NCBI RefSeq assembly: GCF_000012725.1
Contig: NC_007406.1
Location: 62,001 to 126,000, forward strand
DNA length: 64,000 nt
Source: Nitrobacter winogradskyi Nb-255
GTDB taxonomy: Bacteria > Pseudomonadota > Alphaproteobacteria > Rhizobiales > Xanthobacteraceae
Reading direction: 5' to 3'
Every line of letters starts with the position of its first letter. Position 1 is the first letter of the stretch. Below, in pieces: positions 9,498 to 19,852 of the stretch. A program made the translations under genes and the position numbers. The notes beneath the pieces are model-generated. The model had not been told where the DNA came from, did not search any database, and saw nothing but the letters and a program-made list of their open reading frames with translations.

Positions 9498-10238
9498 CTA
9501 GCGGCTGCGCCGATCCGGCGCGATCAGTTCCGGCCGCGGCCCCGACAGCCGCTTGTGCAAGTGGACCATGAAGGCCATTCCGAACAGCGGCGTCGCCAGA
9601 TTGACGACCGGAATCGCGACAAACGCGGCAATGATCAGGCCGGCCATAAAAATGGTCGAGGCATTATCGCGGCGCATCGCCTTGGCTTCCGCCGGCGAGC
9701 GGAAGCGCATCGCCGCAAGCTCAAAATATTCCCGGCCGAGCAGCCACGCGGTCGCGATGAAGAACGCGATCACGCCGGCGCCGGCCACGAACACGAACGG
9801 CAGCGCAATCAGATAGACGAGCAGCGTCAGCAGCGCCGCCTTGATGCTTTCGGTCATCGCAAGGCCGATCGGCAGCGCCGCGCCCGGACGGTCGGCCGGG
9901 TAATGCTCGTGCTCGACGATCTCCGCGACATCGTCGACGAACACGCCCGCCACCAGCGAGGTGATCGCGGGCATCAGAAACACCGCGCCGAACACGATGC
10001 CGAGGCCCGCGGCGATTGAAAGAATCCAGGCGAGGATATTGAGCGGCGTGTGGAAGGAGGGCCCCAGCATGGTCTCCGCCCAGACTTCGCCCGATCCGGC
10101 AAGCCAGCTCAAAAGCCGCTGCAGTCCGACAGCGGCGACGACGATCAGCACCAGCGCCAGCCCGATCACGCGCCACAGAATGGCGCGCATCGGCAGCGAA
10201 AGAATCTGCGTAAGGGCGTTGACAGCGGCGCCGATCAT
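9498..10238 (-). CDS. EI24 / CysZ-like multipass membrane protein
   Basis: 246 residues with about five or six hydrophobic segments (near 20-45, 68-98, 133-165 and 195-220). The pattern and phrases such as G-V-F-V-D-D-V-A-E and L-L-G-R-E-Y-F-E fit the EI24 superfamily, which includes the sulfate permease CysZ. No cys genes are nearby, so sulfate transport is only a family-level guess. Short charged C-terminal tail. It is followed on the same strand by the redoxin after 186 bp holding an R2 repeat only on the far side. Confidence 0.65.
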   Translation of the reverse strand: MIGAAVNALTQILSLPMRAILWRVIGLALVLIVVAAVGLQRLLSWLAGSGEVWAETMLGPSFHTPLNILAWILSIAAGLGIVFGAVFLMPAITSLVAGVFVDDVAEIVEHEHYPADRPGAALPIGLAMTESIKAALLTLLVYLIALPFVFVAGAGVIAFFIATAWLLGREYFELAAMRFRSPAEAKAMRRDNASTIFMAGLIIAAFVAIPVVNLATPLFGMAFMVHLHKRLSGPRPELIAPDRRSR

Positions 10239-10356
10239 GACGGAGCGTTCCCCGGAGAATCCCTGCGCTCAGATAAACGCCGCAACCCCGGCCGGCAAGA
10301 GCGCGAGGCTTCTCGCGCTGGACGGATCAAACGGTGCGCAAGCAAATTTTTTGTTT

Positions 10357-10428
10357 GAGCATGATCTTATCCGAAAACCGGTCTCCACTTTGCGCTGGCG
10401 CGGCCTTCGGGTCGGGATCATGCTCTAG
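10357..10428 (+). repeat. R2 dispersed repeat, ending at the redoxin stop
   Basis: Inverted-repeat element GAGCATGATC ... GATCATGCTC with CCGAAAACCGG inside. Its right end GCTCTAG supplies the TAG stop (10425-10427) of the minus-strand redoxin. Confidence 0.85.
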
Positions 10429-10910
10429 GCGGCGTAGGTCTGCGCGCCCGCGAGTTCGGCCGCGATCATGGCGCCGAGCGCCATGTCGCTTTGCTGGCCG
10501 AATCCCTGATGAACGATGCGGCCGTTGCGGCCGATCAGGATGCTGGTCGGCGTGCCCTGCATTCCATAGCGGCCCATGGTGACCGGCAGCGGTGTGCCGT
10601 CGCCCGCGGCATCGACGCCGATCGGAAACGTCAGCCGGTATTCGTGAATGAAGGCTTGAAGCGAAACCGGCGTCATCGCGGCATGATGTTCGAACACCGT
10701 GTGCAGACCGATCACCTGAAGATCGGTCGCCTTGAACAACTCATGGGCGCGCTGGGTCTGCGGCGTGCCATGCGCGACGCAGCCGGGACACAGCATCTGG
10801 AAGGCATGGAGCAGCACCGGGCGGCCACGCAGCGCCGCCAGCGTGATGGGCTCGGCCGTGTTGAACCATTGCGAAACGGCAAGTTCGGGAGCGGGAGCGT
10901 CAGCTGTCAT
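10425..10910 (-). CDS. Redoxin (AhpC/TSA-type thioredoxin-fold protein)
   Basis: 161 residues from the ATG at 10910 (M-T-A-D-A-P-A-P-E-L); a longer in-frame extension to 11003 reads arginine-rich non-protein sequence and is rejected. A C-P-G-C motif in Q-M-L-C-P-G-C-V-A-H gives a vicinal pair, and a cis-proline segment Q-G-T-P-T-S-I-L-I follows, so it is probably a cytoplasmic thiol reductase or peroxiredoxin. No signal peptide. The last codons run into an R2 repeat that provides the stop. Substrate unknown. Confidence 0.75.
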   Translation of the reverse strand: MTADAPAPELAVSQWFNTAEPITLAALRGRPVLLHAFQMLCPGCVAHGTPQTQRAHELFKATDLQVIGLHTVFEHHAAMTPVSLQAFIHEYRLTFPIGVDAAGDGTPLPVTMGRYGMQGTPTSILIGRNGRIVHQGFGQQSDMALGAMIAAELAGAQTYAA

Positions 10911-11015
10911 GGATGGCCTCGCAAGGCCATTCGCGGCCCGGTTTCCAACACGATCTTCCCGCGTCGGATGGACCGATGATAGCGGGCCGATCCGGCGATG
11001 CAATGCGCGATCGCG

Positions 11016-12020
11016 TCACCGAGGGCTGCGCTCGTGGTGGAACGTCGCGCCGGTATGGGTTGGTCTTGCGCCGGACGCGCGTCGCGGCGAGCGCGCCCTC
11101 GCGCCGCGGATGTGTGCCGTATCTCCAGTTTCGGATTGCGCGCGCGGCGGGACACTTTCTTCGGCGCTCACTTCTTCCACCGTCACCGGCGAATCATGCG
11201 GCGCGGGATCAAACGACGGAGCGCCGGCTCCGGCCTGAAACGGATCTTCTCCATGCACGGATTCAGCGAGCGGCTTCGGCGTGTCGGCCCAATGCAGCGA
11301 GCGATAGTCGAAGCCCCGCGCGATCGTGGGTTTGACGATCTCGAAATAAGGCGAGATGTCGAAATCCCGCGGCATATAGAGAGAAGAATCCCGAATGTGC
11401 AGGATCTCGCGCCGCGCGCTGCGACTGCCAGCGCGCGTGATCTTCGGCAGGACCGGATAGCGCACCGCGCCGAAAGCTTGCGCGATCAGCGCCGAGCAGA
11501 TCATCTTGGTCGGATCACCGGAGCCGAACGCGATCATGCGCCGCCGCCAGCGCTGCGGGAAGGGTAACGGAACCAGGTACCGCATCAGATCGATGATGTT
11601 CTTGGTGTCGTAGCCGAAGCCGATCCGGTTGATGGCATAGCGGCACACCGTCACGCGGTCCTCGTGAGACAGGCCGACCGGACGGCACACCCGGCTGTGA
11701 TAGGGAAAATACTTCGACAGCGGCGCCGAGACGACGCCTTCGCCGACATTGGCTTCGATCAGCACATGCGGCTCGCCGTCAGCCTCGCTGGCGCCATCGA
11801 TCGGGCCGACATAAAGTGCGGAGTGCGACCACGTCGATTGCGTGAGATATTTGATGATGCCGGAGATTCGGCTGTTGCCTTCGACCAGGAGAACGTCGCC
11901 CTCCTCTATCAGGTCGCGCAGATGCTCCGGATCGCTGGGCGCGAACGGCCTGTATCCCGGTATCTCCTTCTGAAGATACGCCGCGATCCATTTTCCGACC
12001 GTATCGAGTACGAGACCCAT
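11016..12020 (-). CDS. YiiX/YebB-like papain-fold amidase protein
   Basis: 334 residues. Residues ~35-190 match the permuted NlpC/P60 fold: G-D-V-L-L-V-E-G, then S-H-S-A-L-Y-V-G with the likely catalytic His, and later M-I-C-S-A-L-I-A-Q-A-F with the likely catalytic Cys. Known members act on cell-wall peptides or lipids; the substrate here is unknown. The last ~90 residues are low-complexity, rich in Pro, Ala, Arg and Ser. No clear signal peptide. It is divergent from the Tat-exported amine oxidase, 239 bp away. Confidence 0.65.
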   Translation of the reverse strand: MGLVLDTVGKWIAAYLQKEIPGYRPFAPSDPEHLRDLIEEGDVLLVEGNSRISGIIKYLTQSTWSHSALYVGPIDGASEADGEPHVLIEANVGEGVVSAPLSKYFPYHSRVCRPVGLSHEDRVTVCRYAINRIGFGYDTKNIIDLMRYLVPLPFPQRWRRRMIAFGSGDPTKMICSALIAQAFGAVRYPVLPKITRAGSRSARREILHIRDSSLYMPRDFDISPYFEIVKPTIARGFDYRSLHWADTPKPLAESVHGEDPFQAGAGAPSFDPAPHDSPVTVEEVSAEESVPPRAQSETGDTAHIRGARARSPRRASGARPTHTGATFHHERSPR

Positions 12021-12259
12021 GAAGTCTCTCTCCGCGTTTCGCGCCTGACCGGTTTTCCCTCCTTACCATGGACAGAACCCGTTGCAATTTGGTTCATGGC
12101 TGCAATCGCGAAATCACCATTGATTCACCATGACGGTTGCCGCAGGCTCAGTGATGCGGCAAGCTGGCCGCGTTCCAGCATCCGAACGCGCAGCAAGGGG
12201 CAAGCGATTTTTGAATCACCGCGCCGATCATTCCTGCATCTGAGTGCGGGAACCGGGCC

Positions 12260-13702
12260 ATGAGAATAACGCGCCGCGATTTTCTCTCGGCGTCCGCCGG
12301 CTGTGCGGCGGGAATGAGCATCGGTCGCGCGCGGGCCGCGCCGCTGCCGCGCGACCCCGACGTCATTGTGATCGGCGCCGGCGCGGCGGGCATCGCGGCG
12401 GCACGGCGCGTTCAGGCCGCGAACCGCACCGTGCTGGTGCTGGAAGCGGCAGGCAGGATCGGCGGACGCTGTCACACCGATACCACGACTTTCGGAACGC
12501 CATTCGACCGCGGCGCGCGCTGGCTATTCGAACCCGACACCAACCCGATCATCCGGCTGGCGCGAAGCGCCGGCATGGAGGTGTTTCCGTCCCCGCTCGG
12601 CCAGAAGATCCGCATCGGGCGGCGTAACGCGCGGGCTGGCGAAACCGAACAGTTCCTCGCCGCACTGATGCGCGCCAAGCGCGCCATCGGCGAGGCGGCG
12701 CGAAGGAAGGTCGACGTCGCCTGCGCCTCGATGCTGCCCGAGGATCTCGACGTCTGGGCCGAGACCATCGATTTCGTGCTCGGCGCCAGCGCCACCGGAA
12801 AGGACCTGAAAGATCTCTCGGTGATGGATCGGGCGAGCGCGCCTGAGCGCAACGTCGCGATCGACTGCAGGCAAGGCCTTGGCGTGCTGCTCGCAACGCT
12901 CGGCCAGGCCGTCCCCGTCAGTCTGTCGACGCCCGTCACCCGGGTGACGTGGACCGGCCGCAGCCTCACGGTCGAGACGTCCGCGGGCCGTATCGATACA
13001 CGCGCCGTCATCGTCACCGTCTCCGTCAACGTGCTGACCTCAGGCCATATCCGCTTCACGCCCGAATTGCCGAAACGGCAACTCGACGCGGCCGCGAGAC
13101 TGTCGCTCGGCAGCTACGATCGCATCGCGCTATGGCTGCCCGATAACCCGCTCGGCCTCGGACCCGGCGAGACCATGATCGAGCAGAGCAGCGACGGAAA
13201 GACCGCGCTTCTGGTGGCGAACGCGCATGGATCGTCGTTGTGCACGGTTGATATCGCCGGCGGCTTCGGCCGCGATCTGTCGGCGCAAGGAACGAGCGCG
13301 ATGACGGCCTTCGCCACCGAGTGGCTGACGAAACTGTTCGGCAGCGACGCGGCGGACGCGGTGAAGCAGTCTGCCACGACCCGCTGGAACGCCGATCCCC
13401 ATGTGCTCGGAGCAATGTCGGCCGCGGAACCCGGCGGCCATCCGTCGCGGAAGATCCTGATGGAGCCGCTGGGCAACCTGTTTCTCGCCGGTGAAGCCGC
13501 GCACGAAACGCTGTGGGGCACCGTCAACGGCGCATGGGAGAGCGGCGAGCGCGCCGCCGACGCCGCGCTGCGGAAGATCGGCGCGAGCAGGGAAAAGGAG
13601 CCGGCACAGCCACAGGCGTCGAAGCATAAGCAGCCCCGAGCCCAGAGACGGACGCCCTCGCGGCGCGGGAACGACGCCTTCGGCTTTCCGCTGCCCCGAT
13701 GA
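12260..13702 (+). CDS. Tat-exported FAD-dependent amine oxidase
   Basis: 480 residues. The N-terminus is a clear twin-arginine signal (R-R-D-F-L-S-A-S-A-G, then a hydrophobic stretch and A-R-A-A-P), so the folded flavoprotein is periplasmic. The FAD Rossmann motif is V-I-G-A-G-A-A-G-I-A-A-A-R at about 38-50, followed by the E-A-A-G-R-I-G-G-R signature of flavin amine oxidases; the C-terminal G-E-A-A-H-E-T-L-W-G-T-V-N-G-A-W-E-S-G motif closes the FAD site. The last ~35 residues are basic and disordered. Its stop overlaps the next start by ATGA. Confidence 0.85.
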   Translation: MRITRRDFLSASAGCAAGMSIGRARAAPLPRDPDVIVIGAGAAGIAAARRVQAANRTVLVLEAAGRIGGRCHTDTTTFGTPFDRGARWLFEPDTNPIIRLARSAGMEVFPSPLGQKIRIGRRNARAGETEQFLAALMRAKRAIGEAARRKVDVACASMLPEDLDVWAETIDFVLGASATGKDLKDLSVMDRASAPERNVAIDCRQGLGVLLATLGQAVPVSLSTPVTRVTWTGRSLTVETSAGRIDTRAVIVTVSVNVLTSGHIRFTPELPKRQLDAAARLSLGSYDRIALWLPDNPLGLGPGETMIEQSSDGKTALLVANAHGSSLCTVDIAGGFGRDLSAQGTSAMTAFATEWLTKLFGSDAADAVKQSATTRWNADPHVLGAMSAAEPGGHPSRKILMEPLGNLFLAGEAAHETLWGTVNGAWESGERAADAALRKIGASREKEPAQPQASKHKQPRAQRRTPSRRGNDAFGFPLPR

Positions 13703-14367
13703 CGCGACCGAAGGCGCTGATCTCATGGTCGTCCGGAAAAGACAGCGCCTTCGCGCTGCATGAAATCCGCCGCGAGGGCGCGTTCGACGTCGTCGGCGCA
13801 TTGACCACGGTGAACGAGCGCTTCGGACGCGTCTCGATTCACGGCGTTCGCCAGGAGTTGCTGGATGCTCAACTCACCGCCGCGGGATTGTCGCCACGCG
13901 TCGTGCCGATTCCCGATCCGTGCCCGAACGACGCCTATGAAGCGCGGATGACCCGGACGATGGCGGATGCAAAGCGATCCGGCATCACGCATATCATTTT
14001 CGGCGATCTGTTTCTCGCGGACATCCGCGCCTATCGCGAACAAAAACTCGCCGGCGCCGGGATCACGCCGGTGTTTCCGTTGTGGGGCCGGCCGACCTCG
14101 ACGCTCGCGCGCGAGATGATCGCGAGCGGGCTGGAAGCGCGTCTGGTCTCGGTCGACCTGGCGAAGCTCGACCGTTCGCTCGCCGGCCGCGACTTCGATG
14201 AGCGGCTGCTGGAAGACCTTCCCGCCGGAATCGATCCGTGCGGCGAGAACGGCGAGTTTCACACTTTCGTTTCCGCCGCGCCGGTGTTCTCGCAACGACT
14301 CGAGGTCTTATGTGGCGACGTTGTCGAACGCGGCGGATTCGCCTACCGCGATCTCGTGCCGGCGTAG
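13699..14367 (+). CDS. Dph6-type ATP pyrophosphatase (adenine nucleotide alpha hydrolase)
   Basis: 222 residues. The PP-loop is S-W-S-S-G-K-D-S-A at about 9-17; E-A-R-M-T-R-T, I-I-F-G-D-L-F-L-A-D-I-R and C-G-E-N-G-E-F-H-T-F are the typical Dph6 signatures. Archaeal and eukaryotic relatives amidate diphthine on EF-2, which bacteria lack, so the bacterial substrate is unknown. It overlaps the amine oxidase by four bases (ATGA) and is presumably translated with it. Confidence 0.8.
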   Translation: MTRPKALISWSSGKDSAFALHEIRREGAFDVVGALTTVNERFGRVSIHGVRQELLDAQLTAAGLSPRVVPIPDPCPNDAYEARMTRTMADAKRSGITHIIFGDLFLADIRAYREQKLAGAGITPVFPLWGRPTSTLAREMIASGLEARLVSVDLAKLDRSLAGRDFDERLLEDLPAGIDPCGENGEFHTFVSAAPVFSQRLEVLCGDVVERGGFAYRDLVPA

Positions 14368-14400
14368 TCGTTCCTGATTCTCGGGCGCGTCGTGATGCGA

Positions 14401-14498
14401 GCTGCTATCCGCTTTGCGTCAAGACGCTTTAGAAATTATTGTCTGGTCGCATTTTCTTGCGGCGAACAGGTCATCCACTTCGCCGGAAAATGCTCTAA
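14401..14498 (+). repeat. R1/R2-related degenerate repeat, ending at the pheT stop
   Basis: ATTTTCTTGCGGCGAACAGG resembles the R1 inner segment, and the right end is AAAATGCTCTA. The final CTA is the TAG stop of pheT. It fills the gap between the convergent Dph6-type gene and pheT. Confidence 0.6.
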
Positions 14499-16933
14499 CC
14501 GCGAAGGCTTCCGCCGGTTCTCTTCGCGACTTCGGCGACGATTTTCCCCGCCACCGCCTCGATCTCCTGATCGGTGAACGTCCTGTCACGCGGCTGCAGC
14601 CTCACCGCGATCGCGACCGATTTCTTGTCCGCATCGATGCCCTTGCCTTCATAGATATCGAACACGGTGACGCCGGAGACGAGCTTCCTGTCCACGTTCT
14701 GCGCCGCGCGCACGATATCGGCTGCTTTCACGGTGCGATCGACAATGAAGGCGAAGTCGCGCGACACCGGCTGGAACGCCGGCAATTCCAGCACCGGTTT
14801 CGCGCGCGTCGGTTTCTGCTTGGCCTCCGGGATACGGTCGAGAATCACCTCGAATCCGAGCAGCGGGCCTTCGGCCTTCAGCTCGTCCAGCACGCGAGGG
14901 TGCAGCTCGCCGAAATAGCCGAGCACGTTGTGGGGGCCGATCTGGATCGCGGCGGAGCGTCCCGGATGCAGCCATGCGGGAAAATTCTTCGATTCATGGC
15001 TGGTGGCGATCTGCAAGGCGGCGGCCGGCGCGCCCGCGGCAGCCAGCACGGCGAACGCGTCGGCTTTCGCATCCAGCGCATTAGCCGTGGCGGAGCCCGA
15101 CCAGTGCCGTCCAAGGCCCGCCGACGAGGCGATGCCGCGGCGAAGCCCCGCGGCGGCCATGAACTGATCCTGCGGGCCGTCGCCTCTGAAGATCTGCCCG
15201 ACCTCGAACAGCGCGACATCGGCAAAGCCGCGGTCAGCGTTGGCCTGCGCGATCGCGACGAGGCCCGGCAGCAGGCTCGGCCGCATGTCCGAGAGATCGG
15301 ACGCGATGGGATTAGCCAGTGCCAGTTCGCTTGAGCCGCCGCCGAACAGTTCAGCCTGCGTTCTTGAGATGAACGACCAGTTCACGGCCTCGACCATGCC
15401 GCGCGCCGCCAGCGCGCGCCGCGCCTTGCGCGTACGCGACTGGATCGACGTCAGCACGGGCTTGCGCGGAGCCTCTCCGCGATCGAACGGCGTCATCGGC
15501 ACCTTGTCGACGCCGACGATGCGCACGATCTCCTCGACGAGGTCGGCCTTGCCCTGAACGTCGGTGCGCCAGGTGGGAATGGCGACCTTCACCACCGGAC
15601 CGCTGCCGGCCACCATGAAACCCAGATGGCCGAGAATGCGCCGCACTTCCACCAGAGGCACGTCGATGGCCGCGAGCCGCTTGATCTCGCTCAAGGGGAA
15701 ATCGATCACCCTGTCTTCGGGCAGCGCCTGTCCGGCAACGACATTCTCCGACGGCGAGCCGCCGCACAATTCCATCACCAGCCGCGTCGCCATCTCAAGC
15801 CCCGGCACCATGAAGGCGGGATCGACGCCGCGCTCGAAACGATAGCGTGCATCCGAATTGATGCCGAGCCTGCGCCCGGTCTGCGCGATGTTGATCTCGC
15901 TCCACAGCGCCGATTCGATCAGCACGTCGGTCGTGGTCTCGTCGCAGCCGGTTTCCTCGCCGCCCATGATGCCGGCAAGCGATTCGACGCCCTTGTCGTC
16001 GGCGATGACGCAGACATTCGGATCGAGCGTATAAATGCGGCCGTCGAGCGCCTTAAGCGTCTCGCCGTCGCGGGCGCGGCGTATCGTGAGATCGCCATGC
16101 ACCTTCTTCGCGTCGAACACATGCAGCGGACGGGCGCGGTCGTAGGTCATGAAGTTGGTGATGTCGACCAGCGCATTGATCGGACGCAGGCCGATCGAGG
16201 TCAGACGCTTTTGCAGCCACTCCGGCGACGGGCCATTCTTCACCCCGCGCACCATTCGCAGCGCGAAGCCGGGGCATAGCGAAGCATCTTCCACGGTGAC
16301 CTTCACCGGACAGGGGAATTCGCCGGTGACCGGCTTGATGGTCGGATCCTTGAAGCGGCCCATGTCGGCGGCCGACAGATCGCGCGCGATGCCGTGCACG
16401 CCGGTGCAGTCCTGCCGGTTCGGCGTCAGGTTGATCTCGATCACGGGATCGCCGAGCCCGGCCCATTCGGCGTAGCCGGCGCCGACCGGCGCGTCGGCGG
16501 GCAGTTCGATGATGCCGTCGTGATCATCCGATATCTCAAGCTCGGCCGCCGAGCACAGCATGCCTCGGCTCTCGACGCCGCGGATGGTGCCGACACCGAG
16601 CGTGATGTTCTTTCCCGGAATATGGGTGCCGGGCGGCGCGAACACGCTGATCAGTCCCTCGCGCGCGTTCGGCGCGCCGCACACCACCTGAATGTAAGAC
16701 GGATCGCCCTTGTCGCTGGTCTCGCCGGTATCGACCATGCACACCCTGAGACGATCGGCGTTCGGATGCTGAACGGCGGAGACCACCCGCGCGATGGTGA
16801 AGGGCGCGAACGTCTTCGACTTGTCCGCGATGTGCTCGACCTCGAGTCCGATCATGGTGAGCTTGTCGGCGAGTTTTTCCAGCGGCTCGTCGGTGTCGAG
16901 ATGATCCTTCAGCCAGGAGAGAGTGAATTTCAC
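14495..16933 (-). CDS. pheT: Phenylalanyl-tRNA synthetase, beta subunit
   Basis: 812 residues, normal size. Domains in order: N-terminal EMAP/tRNA-binding fold (M-I-G-L-E-V-E, then [14 protein letters not shown]), B3/B4 editing domain, B5, the catalytic-like core, and the C-terminal ferredoxin-like anticodon domain ([13 protein letters not shown]). The long open frame extends to 17320, but the start is GTG at 16933, which overlaps the pheS stop (GTGA). The TAG stop lies at the edge of a repeat. Confidence 0.95.
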   Translation of the reverse strand: MKFTLSWLKDHLDTDEPLEKLADKLTMIGLEVEHIADKSKTFAPFTIARVVSAVQHPNADRLRVCMVDTGETSDKGDPSYIQVVCGAPNAREGLISVFAPPGTHIPGKNITLGVGTIRGVESRGMLCSAAELEISDDHDGIIELPADAPVGAGYAEWAGLGDPVIEINLTPNRQDCTGVHGIARDLSAADMGRFKDPTIKPVTGEFPCPVKVTVEDASLCPGFALRMVRGVKNGPSPEWLQKRLTSIGLRPINALVDITNFMTYDRARPLHVFDAKKVHGDLTIRRARDGETLKALDGRIYTLDPNVCVIADDKGVESLAGIMGGEETGCDETTTDVLIESALWSEINIAQTGRRLGINSDARYRFERGVDPAFMVPGLEMATRLVMELCGGSPSENVVAGQALPEDRVIDFPLSEIKRLAAIDVPLVEVRRILGHLGFMVAGSGPVVKVAIPTWRTDVQGKADLVEEIVRIVGVDKVPMTPFDRGEAPRKPVLTSIQSRTRKARRALAARGMVEAVNWSFISRTQAELFGGGSSELALANPIASDLSDMRPSLLPGLVAIAQANADRGFADVALFEVGQIFRGDGPQDQFMAAAGLRRGIASSAGLGRHWSGSATANALDAKADAFAVLAAAGAPAAALQIATSHESKNFPAWLHPGRSAAIQIGPHNVLGYFGELHPRVLDELKAEGPLLGFEVILDRIPEAKQKPTRAKPVLELPAFQPVSRDFAFIVDRTVKAADIVRAAQNVDRKLVSGVTVFDIYEGKGIDADKKSVAIAVRLQPRDRTFTDQEIEAVAGKIVAEVAKRTGGSLRG

Positions 16934-18012
16934 GACGACAACCCCCCCGCCAGCGTCGGGATTTCGAGCGGCCTGAAGCCGTAATGCGTGAGCCAGCGCA
17001 CGTCGCCCTCGAACAACTGCCGCAGATCGGCGATGCCGTACTTCAACATGGTGATGCGATCGATACCCATGCCCCAGGCGAAGCCCTGATAGACCTCGGG
17101 GTCGATGCCGCACAGCTTCAGCACGTTGGGATGCACCATTCCGCAGCCGAGAATCTCCAGCCAGTCCTCGCCCTCGCCGAAGCGAATCTCGTGCTTGTCG
17201 CGGCGGCACTGGATATCGACCTCCAGCGACGGCTCGGTGAACGGAAAGAACGACGGGCGGAAACGCATGTTGACGTTGTCGACCTCGAAGAACGCCTTGC
17301 AGAACTCGTGCAGGATCCATTTGAGGTGGCCGAGATGCGATGACTTGTCGATCACCAGCCCTTCGACCTGATGGAACATCGGCGTGTGGGTCTGGTCCGA
17401 GTCGCTCCGATAGGTGCGGCCCGGACAGATGACGCGGATCGGCGGCTTCTGGCTGAGCATGGTACGCACCTGCACCGGCGAGGTGTGAGTGCGGAGCAGG
17501 AGGCGCGAGCCATCGTCTTTTGGATTGAAGTAGAAGGTGTCGTGCATCTCACGCGCCGGATGGCCCTCCGGGAAATTCAGCCGCGTGAAATTGTAGTCAT
17601 CGGTCTCGATATCGGGGCCTTCGGCGACCGCAAAACCCATGTCGGCGAAGATCGTGGTGACCTCGTCCCACACCTGGCTCAGCGGATGGATGCGGCCGGC
17701 TTCCGCGGGCGTCTCGCGCAAGGGGGGCGTGACGTCGATGGTTTCCGACGCAAGGCGCGCATCGAGCGCGAGAGCCTTCAGCACCTCGCGGCGCGCGGCC
17801 AGCGCCCGCGTCACCGTATCCTTGGCGAGGTTGATCTTCGCGCCTTCGGTCTTGCGCTCGTCCGGCGACATCTTGCCGAGAGTCGCAAGCAGCGCCGAGA
17901 TCGAGCCTTTCTTGCCGAGCGCCATGACGCGCACCGCCTCCAGGGCGGCCTCGTCGGAGGCGTTCGCGATGTCGGCAAGGATATTGGATTGAAGAGCGTC
18001 GAGATCGGACAT
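16930..18012 (-). CDS. pheS: Phenylalanyl-tRNA synthetase, alpha subunit
   Basis: Catalytic subunit of the alpha2-beta2 enzyme, 360 residues from ATG 18012. N-terminal coiled coil (about 1-90); class-II motif 2 around [14 protein letters not shown]; motif 3 [10 protein letters not shown]. The codons before M-S-D-L-D-A-L come from an R4 repeat and are excluded. It forms an operon with pheT; rplT and rpmI lie upstream on the same strand. Confidence 0.95.
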   Translation of the reverse strand: MSDLDALQSNILADIANASDEAALEAVRVMALGKKGSISALLATLGKMSPDERKTEGAKINLAKDTVTRALAARREVLKALALDARLASETIDVTPPLRETPAEAGRIHPLSQVWDEVTTIFADMGFAVAEGPDIETDDYNFTRLNFPEGHPAREMHDTFYFNPKDDGSRLLLRTHTSPVQVRTMLSQKPPIRVICPGRTYRSDSDQTHTPMFHQVEGLVIDKSSHLGHLKWILHEFCKAFFEVDNVNMRFRPSFFPFTEPSLEVDIQCRRDKHEIRFGEGEDWLEILGCGMVHPNVLKLCGIDPEVYQGFAWGMGIDRITMLKYGIADLRQLFEGDVRWLTHYGFRPLEIPTLAGGLSS

Positions 18013-18033
18013 GAAGCGCCACCACTTGCACAA

Positions 18034-18125
18034 CGTCATGCCCGGACCTGATCCGGGCATTCACGTCTTGCGGCGCATCCACGATCAATAGACGTGGATG
18101 GCCGGGACAAGCCCGGCCCATGACG
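18034..18125. repeat. R4 REP element, complete two-hairpin unit
   Basis: CGTCATGCCCGG / CCGGGCAT is hairpin 1 and GGATGGCCGGG / CCCGGCC-CATGACG hairpin 2, with ACGTCTTG and AGACGTGG linkers. This is the best-preserved copy of R4 and separates rplT from pheS. Confidence 0.85.
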
Positions 18126-18155
18126 GCGTTAGCGATCGATGCCGGGCAATAACGA

Positions 18156-18515
18156 TCAGGCCGCGAGCGCGGCCTTGGCCTTCTCGGCGATCGCCTGAAA
18201 CGCGGCGGGCTCGTTGATGGCGAGATCCGACAGCACCTTGCGGTCGACCGTGATGCCCGACTTCGACAGTCCGTCGATGAAGCGGCTGTAGGTCATACCG
18301 AACGGCCGAACGGCCGCGTTGAGACGCTGGATCCACAGCGCGCGGAAAGTCCGCTTCTTGCGCTTGCGGTCGCGGAAGGCGTACTGCCCGGCCTTGTCGG
18401 CGGCGGCCTTGGCCGCGCGGATGGTGTTCTTCCGGCGGCCGGAAAACCCCTTGGTGACCTTGTAGACTTTCTTGTGCTTGGCGTGAGCCGTCACACCGCG
18501 CTTGACGCGAGCCAT
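18156..18515 (-). CDS. rplT: Ribosomal protein L20
   Basis: 119 residues, standard length. N-terminal basic extension ([15 protein letters not shown]) and the core [10 protein letters not shown] are diagnostic. An early 50S assembly protein and, in other bacteria, an autorepressor of its operon. 65 bp downstream of rpmI; the two are likely co-transcribed. Confidence 0.97.
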   Translation of the reverse strand: MARVKRGVTAHAKHKKVYKVTKGFSGRRKNTIRAAKAAADKAGQYAFRDRKRKKRTFRALWIQRLNAAVRPFGMTYSRFIDGLSKSGITVDRKVLSDLAINEPAAFQAIAEKAKAALAA

Positions 18516-18580
18516 GACTGAACTCCTCTCAAAATCAACGGGTTAAATACGGGATGCCGCGTTAAGGCGGCGAACGGACG

Positions 18581-18781
18581 TCAGGCGTTGGGCAAGAAGT
18601 ATTTCTTGATGTTGTCGCCGTCGGTCTTGAACAGGACGCGGGTGCCGCGGAGCTGACGAATCTGCTTCTTGGTCCGCTTGATCATGCCATGGCGCTTGCC
18701 GCGCTGGGCATGCTTGACCTTCCCGGTGGCCGTGATCTTGAAGCGCTTTTTCGCGCCCGATTTGGTCTTCAGCTTGGGCAT
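18581..18781 (-). CDS. rpmI: Ribosomal protein L35
   Basis: 66 residues: [14 protein letters not shown] is the L35 N-terminus, followed by a basic core and a C-terminal K-Y-F-L-P-N-A. infC lies upstream but is separated by 328 bp with a terminator and an R2-type repeat, so rpmI-rplT may have its own promoter there. Confidence 0.97.
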   Translation of the reverse strand: MPKLKTKSGAKKRFKITATGKVKHAQRGKRHGMIKRTKKQIRQLRGTRVLFKTDGDNIKKYFLPNA

Positions 18782-18850
18782 TTGGCTCTCCTGTCGCCAC
18801 GACGAAACCCGCCCTGAGGGCGGCCCACTGGCTAAAAATGCTCGTTATTT

Positions 18851-18903
18851 TGCATGATCTTACCCGAAACGGTTTTCACCTTTCGGAACCATGCTTCAGA
18901 GCG
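18851..18903 (+). repeat. R2 dispersed repeat, diverged copy
   Basis: TGCATGATCTTACCCGAAACGG ... GGAACCATGCTTCAGAGC without perfect end pairing. Along with the infC terminator it accounts for most of the gene-free stretch 18782-19109; the rest shows nothing I can name. Confidence 0.65.
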
Positions 18904-19052
18904 TTGAAAGTGCCCGGCGTTTCCCGAAAGAAATCCCGGCACGATCGTCGCCACGGCAGCCCTTGAATCAGCCGGGCGACGAAGACTGGGCTTATGGCAG
19001 AGGTTTTGCCGATTGGCAACGATTTAGCGAAAGAACGACCGCTGCTCCTCGT

Positions 19053-19090
19053 CGAAAACGGCCCGCCATATGCCTGGCGGGCCGTTTTCG
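19053..19090 (-). terminator. Intrinsic terminator after infC
   Basis: A perfect 16-bp stem CGAAAACGGCCCGCCA / TGGCGGGCCGTTTTCG with a 6-nt loop lies 20 bp past the infC stop. The T-run is only four bases and the stem is symmetric, so it could act in both directions. Confidence 0.75.
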
Positions 19091-19109
19091 ATCGAACCTC
19101 AAACTGGGG

Positions 19110-19649
19110 TCAGCGCGGCGCCAGCACCATGACGACCTGGCGGCCCTCGAACCTGGCGTCCTGCTCGACCTTGGCGTAGGCGGAAACGTCGGCCTTCACC
19201 TTGTCGAGCAGCTTGGTGCCGATCTCCTGGTGAGCCATCTCGCGGCCGCGATAGCGCAAGGTGATCTTCACCTTGTCACCCTCCTCGAAGAACCGCTGCA
19301 TCGCCTTCATCTTCACGTTGTAGTCGTGATCATCGATCATCGGGCGGAGCTTGATCTCCTTGATCTCGACGATCTTCTGGCGTTTGCGCGCCTCGGCGGC
19401 TTTCTTCTGGGCCTGAAACTTGTACTTCCCGTAGTCCATGATCTTGCAGACGGGAGGACTGCTGTTCGGCGCGATCTCCACGAGGTCCATGCCTGCTTCC
19501 ATGGCCATCTTGATCGCGGCGATCGTTTCCACGGTACCTTGATTGGTACCTTCCTGGTCGATCAGTTGAACCTGGGCATTGCGGATTTCATCGTTGGTGC
19601 GCGGTCCGTCTTTCGCGACGGGCATTGGCGCTCTGTTGGGACGGCGAAT
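19110..19649 (-). CDS. infC: Translation initiation factor IF-3, probable AUU start
   Basis: 179 residues if read from ATT at 19649 ([10 protein letters not shown]), 171 from the ATG at 19625. GGAGAG lies six bases before the ATT, while the ATG has only coding sequence before it; I-R-R-P-N-R also matches the N-terminus of relatives. In E. coli an AUU start lets IF-3 repress its own translation. Signature features: N-D-E-I-R at the N-domain, the [14 protein letters not shown] motif, and E-I-K-L-R-P-M-I in the C-domain. Confidence 0.9.
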   Translation of the reverse strand: MRRPNRAPMPVAKDGPRTNDEIRNAQVQLIDQEGTNQGTVETIAAIKMAMEAGMDLVEIAPNSSPPVCKIMDYGKYKFQAQKKAAEARKRQKIVEIKEIKLRPMIDDHDYNVKMKAMQRFFEEGDKVKITLRYRGREMAHQEIGTKLLDKVKADVSAYAKVEQDARFEGRQVVMVLAPR

Positions 19650-19661
19650 GGGTGGCTCTCC
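19647..19661 (-). promoter_or_regulatory. Shine-Dalgarno and AUU start codon of infC
   Basis: On the minus strand GGAGAG-CCACCC-ATT-CGC: a strong SD six nucleotides from a non-canonical AUU. This decides the start and predicts IF-3 autoregulation. Confidence 0.65.
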
Positions 19662-19852
19662 AATGTGGTGACGGAAGCGCCTACTCTGAAGGAATAAGCG
19701 GCTCCGGGCAAGCGGCTGGATCAACGTGCCGGCAAAACCATCGACCGCGAGGTATTTTGGTCACGCCGGCCGGCTCGGTCAGAACCCGGAAGCCCGCCGC
19801 TTGTTCCGCACACGGCCAGGCTCGTGAGATACAATATAAGACGGGGGACCTG

